Assembly: GCF_943734655.1 (NCBI RefSeq)
Contig: NC_071354.1
Coordinates: forward strand, 5,119,001-5,183,000
Source of the DNA: Sabethes cyaneus
Lineage: Eukaryota > Arthropoda > Insecta > Diptera > Culicidae
Reading direction: 5' to 3'
DNA length: 64,000 nucleotides
Shown here: one piece after another, positions 45,401 through 57,400 of the stretch
Layout: each line of letters begins with the position of its first letter
Position numbering within the stretch: position 1 is the stretch's first letter
Position numbers and translations under genes: made by a program
Notes under the pieces: model-generated
What the model was told of the DNA's origin: nothing
The model's input: the letters and a program-made list of their open reading frames with translations, nothing else
The model's database searches: none

Positions 45401-48400
45401 ACGACTCACTGGAGTTGGTAACCCGATCTCCTTTGCTGAAAAACTCCAAAGATTTTTTTTTTATTCTTTTAATTATCTTTTAATTATTTAACTTCAGGGA
45501 TTTCTCGACCCATCAACCCATTTTGTATTTTACATGCCCACGTGTTCACTAGAATAAAATGACACTGACAGGGAATTTCATACTTTGTAAAAACACTAAT
45601 TGCGACAGGACAGCATTGATATTTCTTAAAATACTTAACAATATTAGTAACATTTTTTGTCCGCACTCTGCATTAAAAATGCAATGCTGACGACACTGTA
45701 GGTGCAATAATAAACTGACAGACAAATGCTAAATACCAAAGCAAATAAACAAATATTAGGCACGTATAGTTAATGCTCCTCGTGCAAATGAAGCGTTCTT
45801 TCGCTAGAGCTAATGGAGACTGTTCTTGTTTACGCAATTCGAATAAACTTAACGATTTTTTTCGTACATAAAAAAATCTGCAGCAACGCCAGTAAAAAGG
45901 GAAACGTATTGTAATTCATGATAATTATGTAATGTTGGTTGGTTGGTTGGTAAGGTTATTTCAGAAGTTTATTGAACTGTTGTCTAAGATAACGATTACC
46001 AAATTTATATTGCGTACAAATTGGCGATGATGTAATCCCAGACGAGTACTGAATTGAGCCGGCTTATCGGGATAAACAATGCAGTACAAACGGTTAAAGT
46101 ACCTACAAGCACAAAATTATTACTGACCGTGGCTAAAATAGAGTGTAAACAATATACTCTAAACTAGTTCTACTCAAAGTTTCAAGAGAAAATACCCAGG
46201 TAATTTTCTACAGCGTTTCTTGCGTGGTGCAATTTGATGTGGGACACCCTTTAAGCTCAGTTTATGTCATTACAACTATTTTATCAAGTGTTTGCCTTTC
46301 AGTGGTTGGGGGCTATTGAACGGGGAGAAGGGAAACTTAAAAAATAACAAGAAATGCAAAAAAATATAGCGTTTTAAGCATTTTTACTTAAAGCTTGTAG
46401 GAGTTGAATACCCCTGACACAAAATATCGCTTATCCCAGCATCAGAACATACCTCGTGTAATACACCATCTCGGCTAGGGTTGGGAGTACCGACTGCATT
46501 TTTTGAGAACCGGTATTTCGGTACAGGAAGCATCAGTACCGGTAATACCGGTACTGGTACCGGTACCCGAGTTTTTAACAAGAAAAATATTGTTCTTAAA
46601 AATCTTAATACTTATTGATTTGGGGCCTTGTTCAAAGTCACCTCCCCTCACCTTACAGTACCTATTTCAATCCCAAGCAACCGGGCACAAATACAATTTG
46701 GGTTTGATAAAGTGTTTATGATGGCTTTAATGACAAAACTTGATAACGAAAACCGCAAAAAAGATTGAATATAACACACATTGTTACTTGGGGAGTCACC
46801 CAGTTCCTATCTAAAAAATTTAAGTGACGTGACTGTGAGTATAGGACCATTGTTAACATTCTTACTCTTAGCCTTCACAGAGTTGGCGGTCGCAAAAAAT
46901 GGAGAGATTCCCATCATGCACCTGGTGAAAGTCGGGAGGCTAAACTCTTCAAGAATCCCACTGGCGCCCGGAATAGAGTAGCCCAACGTGTTAGATGCCT
47001 CGACCAGGTTGAAACTGATTGGCGTGTGTCCAGAAGCTCAACCAAGTACAGAGGAAACAAGTTCTTGATTCAGTATGAACCAACTTGGCTGCTAGAGGAG
47101 GAGGTTTCAATAATGCTACTTAAGATGTACAGAATATTCAATGTAGGGTAAAGAACTAGTTTTAAGCAGTCTAAGCGGGTCACTGATTGTTTTACCTTAT
47201 TACAAGCGATGAGTTGACTAAGTGGGGGATATCAGCATACCAATCTTCTTGCTATCTTTAGTTCTTCAAGCTGTTACCATTGGAAGACACTATTGTTGAG
47301 CTAAACTTTTGATTTTTCGCTTTAAAAGTTGGAGCGGTGGAACTAATTTTGAACACACCGAACCCATTTTCACCCGCAGGGTGCTGTTTTCAGCAATCCT
47401 GAAATCTAAATTTTTTTACGTCCCGTTAAAAAATCCCTCGAACTTTTCCCCCTATTCAGTAAGTTCGCGTTCCTATCCGCGACCTACTAATCGGCATCTG
47501 ATGCGTAGTCGGCATAGCGTATCGGCATATGCGTAAAATGCCATCTGTCTAAATTGTTTATCGGGGCATACACTCACCGCACCGTTCGGCAAACGGTATT
47601 CGTCGTCTCTTTTATTCTCTGGTGTTCTTATGGGAAACTGCGAGTTTGACGTCTCACTCGCTGTTCATAAGGATGGTGGGAGAACAAAAGAGGCAAACAT
47701 AGAAGTGCACACGATCTAACTTTAGAACAGTGTTGTCAAAGCAAATAACATTGAAACACATCGTTGCTTCATTAAATCACTGAGAAAATCTTCGAAAATT
47801 ATTGAAAAAGCTGTCTTTTGTGTTGTTTTTAATAAAGAAAAATTAATTATGAACATACATTTCTCTTAAAAGTATTGAACCACGTTTTCACCATAGGAGG
47901 TTTCAGTTAATTTCAAACTTAAAATTCTTATTTCCAGAACCGAAACAGTATCTTGGCAACACGATAGTTCATCAGTTGTGCTGCAGCTGCTGCTACTGCT
48001 GAACAGGTTCCATCAATTCAGAATTTGTTTTCAGTTTTGTTACAAAATAATAAAACTTTCGGCTAGTGACAAAGCCTTAGATAATAGAAAAACCCGATTT
48101 AATCCACCTAGTGGTGAAAGGAACCTTTGTTATAATTCATCTATTGTTTAACGTTGCCTAGTGCGTGGGTTTACAGAAAATTTTTGAAAATTGAATAAGT
48201 GAATGAAAGTGAAAATGAATAAACACTTTTAAATTTTGATAGATCGTTTTTTCATGAAATTGCTAAGTAAGGATAAATAAGTTGTTATTAATCTGAGTAA
48301 GTGCAAATAAAAGAAAGTTGTAAGAGGAAATCTTATTGTTTAACATATACATTGCCTAGTAAAGGTCTAGTTTATAGGTTTTTGAACAATATATATAATT

Positions 48401-51400
48401 TCCTGTAATGCCATTCTATAGAGAGAATGTAATGCCATAGAAATCAATAGAGTTTTCTTGAATAATTTTCATAAATTTTTATTAACCTGCGGTTACTCAC
48501 GCTGTTGTATTTTGTACAAGACGTGTAGGTTTTCCAACGCCATATTGTTATAAGGTTACAAATCATTGTTTACCTAACGTATATTTTTCAATAAACTTAT
48601 TATGAGCAAAATGTCATAATTATTCAATGCATTAATAATTTATATTGTTGGGAAAATAGATCAGCATAAACCGCCATCACAGAAACGAAGCAATCAGTAT
48701 GTGAGGTGTACCAGAATTTGGCCCTAACTGGAATTTTCTCTTGTTTGTTCATATGGAAAAATGGGGTCTGTATGCAGCGAAACTATCAGCAAATGTAAAA
48801 TTTTTACAATGTATCCATCTGCTGGTAGTCGCGTAATTCGGAGTCAAAATTAGGGTATTTTTTATAATCAAAGTTCCAGCAAATTATTTTCAGCAAAGTT
48901 GTGTATTTTTACTATTTGTACAATTTTGTACTACATGAAAAAGTCATACAACAATTGATTTTACAAATTCATATACAATAAATAAGATTTTTCTGTCTTC
49001 GCTGCAGAGATAGAAGGTTATTGTATTCGGAAAAATTTCTTGCAATAATATGCTCTACAACTTTGCAGAACACATCAATATGTTATATTGACACTAAAGA
49101 AAAATATTTTTTTTTATTTCACTTTTAGGGGGATTAATCAAAATTTAAATTTCACCAGACGATAGAGCTTTCAATTTCAAGAAACTCTTCCAAAGGTTTG
49201 ATAAACCTAAAACCAAGTTTTCCCAGTCAAAACTCTAGTTCATACAACATTCTTTGGTTTGGGGCTATTTTGCGCGCGAGTAACTGTGTTACAAAAACTG
49301 GCGCGAGTGTTCGAGGGTTAATATCTTTTGACCGGTAAAACCAACTCTTATGAAATTTTGCATATATATTCGTAGTGCCAAAACCTCTCATTTGATATTA
49401 AAATAATTGAAATTAGGTAAATTATCTTGGTTAAAATCATTATAAATTTTTGTTAATTTTGGTTTGGTGCATACAGTTGCTCATAACTTTCAAATTAAAC
49501 GTCCAATCAAAAAATCATTCAATAGTGATCTATTAGGATATATTATCTTTCAAATGAGACTAATAGCGCATTAATCGGTTTGGCCACCTCTGAGAAACAG
49601 GCGATAATTATTACCTTGTCAAAACAAGTTTTTTAAGCATAACTTTTAAACTAATTGTTTGTTTTCAATTAAAAATTTCTGAGCAATTTAGTTTTAATAA
49701 GAGCTTTCATTTGATACTAAGATCGTTGAAATCGGTCATGTAGTTCCGGAGAAACCCGTGTCACGTAGTTTTCACATTTTTGCTTATAACTTTTAAACGA
49801 AACATCGTATCACGAAACAACTCAATAGTGATCTACTAGACAATAATACCTTTCAAACAAAAGTAATAGCGAACGATTTGGTTCAGCCATCTCTGAGAAA
49901 CAGGCGATAGAAAAAATCATTACATACATACACACACACACACACACACAGACATTGCTCAAATCGACGAACCCTATCGATTGGTATATGTGACTTGGCC
50001 CTCCGGGCCTCGGATCAATTTCGTGTTTTTCGACCAATTTTTAAACCTTTGTTATAGTATAACAAAGGTAAAAAAGAGACTGAATAATATGGTATGTGAC
50101 AATTGAGTGCTTGACTTTCAGAGTGGTTGTAATCAGTGCTGAAAATTTGATGAATTCGTTAGTAGCGAGGTGGCGATTGCTGAAGAGCAGCTGAAAAATG
50201 TACGTTTTTGGACAACAATTTTTAATTCATCATATTTCTTGTCGGAAACCCAGTAAATTGTGTTTGTGTGAACCAAATGTATGGTTAAGTGATTTGTGAA
50301 GATGATCCTATCAAAAGATTTTGAAAATATGAATAAAAAAGTGCATTTTCGGATCATTTATGTTCAACTGATTAAAATAGGTAACACTGCTTAACTCGTT
50401 CCTTACCCTACTATCCTCTATGCGAAAACGAATCTAAGTAACAAAACTGACAAAGGTTTTTGACAGACTTTCTCAGTATTTTTTCCTGCAAGACAAATTG
50501 TACTCAAGGCACCGAAAGGCGTAGTCTAATACTAGCACATTAATCCTTGAGTTTCAAAGTGAGTGAATTCATTTTGAAGTGTTTTTTGGGAAACAGGCCT
50601 AATCGAACTCCTTGAAACTGGAACTGCCTTGAGCTTCGGAAGTCCGTTCAAATTTTTCTTCACGCTAAACATGTTATAAACCGAAAGGCATAGTCTAATA
50701 CTAGCGCATTAATCCTTGAGTTTCAAAGTGAGTGAATTCATTTTGAAGTGTTTTTTTGGAAAACAGGCCTAATCGAACTCCTTGAAACTGGAACTGCCTT
50801 GAGCTTCGGAAGTCCGTTCAAATTTTTCTTCACGCTAAACATGTTATAATCACTTCGACAACTAACGCTCGGCGGTGCCTCATCCACGATTTCCTCAGTT
50901 TTGTTACTGGTGTCAAACCACTGAAGTAACTCCTCCGCTTGTTTCATCGAAATATTCGGCGCAGTTTTGGAAAATATTTTAAAATTGATACTCACCTTCG
51001 TTTTTGTGGACGATTGTTAGAAAAATTGAATAATTGATCAGTACCGAAAGTACCGGTTTTCTCTCGTGTCAGTACCGGTATTTCGGTACTGGAAATTCAA
51101 TCGGTAGTACCGGTATTCCTGGTTCCGGTACTTCCGGTATCCCAACCCTAATCTCGGCAGAGCTCCGTTGTGCTACCGTGGTGACAAATGGTATAGTGCG
51201 CGTCACCGTGTCGGCAATCATCGGTATCGTCTAGATTCCAACCGCGCTCAACTACCTAGTTGCTGATCACAGTTGATCGTCTGCAGTTGGTTAACAAGCA
51301 AGTTTTATTGTCTGCATTAGAGAATCGCTCAAGAAATTCTACATTTTGGGAATGTAAGTGAAAAAGTATTATTTTTTGCGGTAATTTGGTGATAAAACAA

Positions 51401-54400
51401 AACAACAAAAGGAAAGAAAAGTTTCGTTGTTTCGTCGCCAGTGAGTGCCTATCATTTTTCGAACCACGTTAGGTAGACTCCAGACCTAAAAAAATGAGAC
51501 GTTGTGAAAGGGAAAAGCAAAGCCTAGGTGCTACATACCGTTATCGAAACTGGACCTTCCGTTTTTATACGACAGACTTCGCAGCCAGTTGTTAGAGTAC
51601 AGGACAATTGTAGGGCCAGTTGCTACGATCCTATTGACTCTAGCAGCCTCTCCCAGCTGAGATTCGAAGAAGCATCATACCTTGAGGCCAACTGGGAGGT
51701 TCGAGGTATTGGGGAATATTCGAGATATAGGGGATAATATTGGATGATATATTCCGATTATAATTTGGGTTTTCTCGTGTTTTTGAGTTTGAGTGAACAG
51801 CATTTTTTCTCTTTTACTTGTTGCACTATAATTTATTTTGTCACGAAAGATAAGAACATGAATGAGTGAACTTGTATTTGTAAGTATTTTATCCAAATAT
51901 CCATACGTTAAGCTGATCGTGTGATAAAAAAATATTGACCCGACCGAATATGAGTAAAATATTTTGGTACGTTCATTGTGTGATTTGGTACGACCATTGA
52001 TAAGTAAAAAGATTCGGTACGATGATTGTTGAAGGAAGTATATGGTTCGGTACGACCGTATATGAATTAAACTATTCGGTAAGATCATCTATAAGTAAAA
52101 TGATTTGGTGTGATCATTATTAGATGAATGGTACAACAATTTATAGGTAATAATTCGGTACGATTATTGTTAAATGAGCTTTATGGTTCGGTACGACCAT
52201 AGATTATTCAAACGGTTCGGTACGATTATTTATAAGTAAAATGATTCTGTGCGATCATTATTGAATCAATTCTATTGTTCGGTACGACCATAGTTAAATG
52301 AAAAGATATGGATCGGTAAGACCATAGACGAATGAAATAGTTTGATTCGACCATTGATAAATAGTGATTTTCACGACCATTGTCGAAAAGATGACTTTAT
52401 TCAGTGTGAATCAAGCACCAGATCATGTACACAAAAAGTTAAATAGGTTAAAGCTATTGATTTATTTAGATTTTTAGCAGATAAAATGGTTGATCCATTT
52501 TAAACAGATTTTTAAAGCTGTATTGGATTTGAAAAACTGGCTTGTCTTCAAATCCATTTATAATGAATACAATGTAACTATGTTTTCCTTTCTTGATATC
52601 ACCGCATGCAGTATGCCAGGATGCAAATATGTTCGGGCCACCACGGATATCAACGGATATTATTGAAAAGAGAGTTACAGAAGAAGAGTAATATGTTAAG
52701 TGGAAATGGACAAGAATTAGACGATCCTTGTCTAAAAAATTTAGTAGCAAAGGCAGGCAGAGAATCCTTCGGGTCCAAATTTACTTGACAGGACTAGCAG
52801 AGAGTAGAGTCCCGTATTACTGGAAAGACAAAAACAGCTGTTACATGAAGTCAAAGTTTCTCTTAGGCTTACTCTACGAGCCCAATGCCAAAAGACCCGG
52901 GCACTTGTGTTTCCTCTCAGAAAAAAGTCAACGATATGAAGAAATGCACTAGGACATCCGTTCCTTTTTGCCAGGTACACCTAAACAGGTACCAGTAAAT
53001 TATATTCTTAATGGTGTCGATTTAGAACGTATTTCGAAATTGCTAAGAATTTTAACAATGCAAGTGCTGGAAATTGCGCCAAACTGCTGTACAAACTGAG
53101 CGATCAGCTTCGGGGATTAACCTCCGCCACAAACCCCTTTTCTCAGTTTAGTCAGGAAGAGCCATTTTCAGAATTTCTTTCGCTTGGGAGATTGGCATGA
53201 AAATCTAAAGATGATCTAATCTGATGATCTGATGAATAAGATGATCTAAAGACATCTAATGTTTGGAGAATTGGCCACATTATTGGAACAAAAACCAGAT
53301 TATCGGTTTTCTACTGACCCAAAGGACAGGATCTGGAAAGACAGGCTAGATTCCAAATTCGGTCAGAACAGTTTTGGGCTTTCGTCAGCCATCATAAAAG
53401 GCACAAGCTGTATCAGTCGTCAGCCTCGTCTGACGTTAGTCCGATGTCCAATTATAAATCTCCTTTCGTTCATCCAATTTCGATTGATACCATTCCATCA
53501 CACCAACCAACCAGCGACAGGAGGTTATGCAGACGGGCTTATCGCGAACCAAACCGCTCGCTACGCTGGCTGTTCGTTGCACCGATTAAATACTGGCGAT
53601 GCGGAGTTGTGTCATAAAAGCGCCATTCGCAACAGTACTGTTGATCGATAATGAATCTCTCGCGGTGACCTGTGAACAACGAAAAATAACTCCGGCAATC
53701 GACTACCGACGACTGTTCCATATGGAGTAGTTTCCGTAAGCCATTTCTTCGGTCAACCGCCTTACGAGGAGCATTAGCTTCGCTTCGCTGTAAAATACAG
53801 TGCTTTGTTGTTGTTGACGTCGTTTGCTCTTGGTGCAATTAATTTTATTTATCACACTGTAAATAAATGGGTGGGTATGTAGTATTCTGAAAGTGTGCAG
53901 TTTCGGTGCACTTTGTTAGCTTCAATTAGTCCTCCGGTTTCCCGTGAAAAATGCGACCATTTCTGCTTAGAATTCAATTCGCGTTGTTGCGAATTGTTTG
54001 ATGAACCTTGCCTTTGACGATTGTGGTTGTGATTAATATCGTTCACCTCCGCTCTCTCGCGACCGCGTGCTGGAATACAAATGGCACGAAAATGAAATAA
54101 TAAAATCTAGCCTAGAGCTGCGGTCGAGTCACTTTTGGTTTGGAAAATTGCTGCCTAAAACAGCTGCCGCGGCGAGTTCACACACTTTAACAAACGGGTA
54201 ATTACAGCGAGCTAGATTTCGCTTTTGAGATTGTAATAATTTATCATCAGTTAGGAAACTGCAATGATCGAAAGCTTTTACTGGAGTGTCTGAGCAGTTG
54301 CAGATGTTGTGAGGCTATTGAAAACGTAATCAATAGTCATCTGCCGTCGGCTTTATTAAATGCCCAATTTTGGTTACTTTCTCCTACGGCTCAGCTGGTG

Positions 54401-57400
54401 TGTGTTAGATATCCGTTGATTGATTAGATTTGCTTCGATAACGTCAGCCGCAGCTAAGCGCGATTTAATTTCGCGATCGACACAGGGAATTTTTTTTCTC
54501 GCATTGACCAACACATTTACGCCCAAAGGCGTTGGGTGATGTATGCTTCTGTTATCAGAGTTTGGATGGTCCATTTTATTGCCTAAATGCTTTAGCGATT
54601 CGGATTACGAATCGAATGAGTCGAAATTGCTGCTCGAAAAACGACAGGAAACTTCCCCCAGTTCAAGCTTTGCGAAATAGCACGCTAGCAGCTATATAGT
54701 GTAATGTGATAGGCACGCCTGTGATGCGGTGAGGGCAAACGTGTCGTTCGCGATTGTTTTGATCGTTTCAAGTTTAGTCCGGTGATGTTAATCTGCAACG
54801 ATACAAGGCAACGCAGCGACAGCCGGTCAGGTGATAGGTCCCATTTGCATACAGAATAAAAATATTAACCGAACGAACTTGGTTGGCAATTCACCATGAC
54901 GACGATAGTTTGTGTTTTTTCTTCTTTTTTTTTTGTTGGATTTACAGTTGATTTATATTCCCATCATTTAGGGTTTTCCAGGTAGAAATATTGAATGAAC
55001 AAAATCTAGCAAAATAGAACAGACATGAACAACAATTAAACCATCCATAATAAATAATATAAACAGAACTATATCGCAAACGTTAAATTTGCCGTTTCTG
55101 AGAGTATACGGAGGAGTTGTCGAAATTCGGTAAAAACCCTTTTCCTGGCAAGCGGTCTGCGGATATGACAGGATGAGTCAGTCTTCCATCATATCTGTGA
55201 TTGATCTATAGATGCATAAGTCTACAAAAACGAATATCCTGAGGCACGGGCGTAGCCAGAAATGTTCCCTAGGGGCAAGAAAAAAATCTAACACAGCCTA
55301 ACCGTAAGGAGTTTATTCGGGAAATAGGGAATTATTTCCAGTTAAAATCTATTTTGGTTGATATTAAATGTTCCTCATTCAACCAAAAAGATCAAATTGA
55401 AATAATAGAAGACAAGTGTTAAAATTTTCCTTCCCAGTTGGCATCATGGTAGGTTGTATGCAGGGGCGGACTGGTCCACTGGGCAACAGCAAATTTACAT
55501 TCTTAATATAGCTCGTGGTTCATGCGTCTGACACTCCATTTTGGATTTTGCAACATTTTACCCTAAAACCCCAATCATTCGTCGATCAGCTTCTTTTAGC
55601 GTACATGATTCATGTGCGTAAGGGGCCACCGAGAGGATTAGTGTTCTCTAGAGCGTCAGTTTTATGCGAATTTGCAAGCTACGGGACTTCAGCTACAAAA
55701 TGTAATGCCTGCGTAAAGGCCAATTCGCAGCTGCAATCAGTCGTTTTTTTGCGACTTACATCGTTGTCACATGTCACGAGCATATCAAAATATATTCAGT
55801 TCCTCTTCGATACCAACACCATTTGGATTTCCCCGCCTTGTACTTCGTTTTGGCGGTATTAATGGTCCCAATTTCTCAATAAGTGACAATAAGGCTTCTT
55901 TCACTGCTCTACTTTTGATTTTGGTGATATCGACATCATCCGCAAAATCAAAAAGCACGTGAGGTCTCATCTGCTATTCTGACTCATAATTTTTACTCAT
56001 CCAGCGTTACACGAATCAACGTAACAAGTTTTGTGGGAAAGCCATGTCCTAGCGTTAACTGTCACAGCTCATTTCGTTTGACTAAATCGTATGCCGCCTT
56101 GAAATCCATAAAAATATGATGAGTCTGCAAGTTGTGCTCCCGGAACTCGTCAGTTACTAGACGCAGGGTAAATATCTGATCCATCGTGAAGCGACCCTCA
56201 TGAAAACAAGCTTGATACTCGCCGACGAAGATCATTGCACGTCACAGGTATGGCAAAATTCTTGCACCTGATCGCTTTGTAGAAACTCCGTGTGTCGTTG
56301 CTGACGAACCTCTTCTCTGGACTGGCGAGCACGTGCTCTTCGTACTGGCGTTTATAGACGGTGGGTTCTTTTTTCTACAGCTCTACGAGGACGAACCAAA
56401 AAGATTCGCGCAGTGTCTCAGGCATTCCTCACATTGGAATCATATGAAGAAATTCTACAGAGGATTCGCACAGAATACCTTGCTTATAGAAGCAGGATTC
56501 TTATAGGAGAATCCAAGAGTTTAATCTCAGGGATAGCTATAACTCGGCACGGGAATCGCCTGCACTATGAACTGTTCTGTTCTGACATGTAGACGCAGTA
56601 AGCTACTCATATATATTAAACTATTGACATCCTATCATTTATCACGCAAATCAAATCAAATATTCACGCTGCGGCAGACCCTCCAAAAAGTCCATGAATA
56701 CAGAATTCAACGCACAATTATTTCATTGATTTCAAAGTTGCGTATGATACCATCGACCGTAAAATCAAGGCCATTCTAACCTCGCAGGGGACTTTATCAA
56801 CGTGATGGTCCCTCATGTGGGCTGTTCAACATGCCGTTACAGGATGTTATGAAAGGAGCAACACACAGGCACAATCTTCAGCAAATCTAGTTAGTTCGTC
56901 CGATTTGCCAATGAAATGGATATTGTCGATAGAACAGCATCTGTGGTGGTGGCTGAACAAACTAAAACTCAAAGTAGCGAAGATTGGGTTGAAGAACAAT
57001 GCGTCCACACTAAAGTACCGTGAACCGCTTATATGCCGCACACGCTAAAAGCTGGTAACTCGGTCCTAATAACGACTAAGTTTGTTTTGTTTCGAGCATC
57101 GAGCCGCTATGCTGCTCCCGATACTCGACACTCGACAGTGCCTGAGTCGAGTCGAATTGCACGACATGACTTTTTTTTCCATGTTGGGTATTTTTATCAC
57201 TGCGACCATTTGTTTGATCTATTGTGATATATTCCCCGTTTTATTATAGCTATGTTGTCAAGATGACGCACCACTAGCAGAAGTGATTGTCATTGTTTGA
57301 CTAATAGCATTTGTCCAGCCCGGTGATGCACTTCGGATGAAGTGCACTACTGCGCTGGGAGTTGTTCTCCAAATATCAGAGGGTTCTAACAGCCCTCTTT

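Larger units (their letters stand above)
47146..50408. mobile_element. TA-flanked DNA element, copy 2 (3.26 kb)
   Basis: Ends GGGTAAAGAACTAGTTTTAA and the inverse of GGGTAAGGAACGAGTTAAGC, flanked by TA (47144-47145, 50409-50410). Interior nearly identical to copy 1 (36686-37977) in inverse orientation, including both short ORFs (47309-47536 and 50133-50357). It is longer because of a 2-kb insertion at an A run near 48092. Confidence 0.87.
46476..51150. mobile_element. hAT-type DNA transposon (non-autonomous), hosting two nested insertions
   Basis: The left end TAGGGTTGGGAGTACCG mirrors the right end ggtatcccaaccctA. The exact 8-bp duplication atctcggc on both sides is the hallmark of hAT transposition. 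Both subterminal regions are packed with accggta/taccggt words (46508-46572 and 51042-51140). No hAT transposase was found in the non-nested parts (46573-47145 and 50409-51040). A 172-bp segment is tandemly duplicated at about 50509-50852. The element is 4,675 bp including the nested insertions, about 1.4 kb without them. Confidence 0.88.

Noticed and set aside
53259..53651. 130-codon plus-strand ORF in the WH2-gene intron
   Set aside because: No recognisable domain, no clear splice partner; kept only as part of a possible CpG-richer island.
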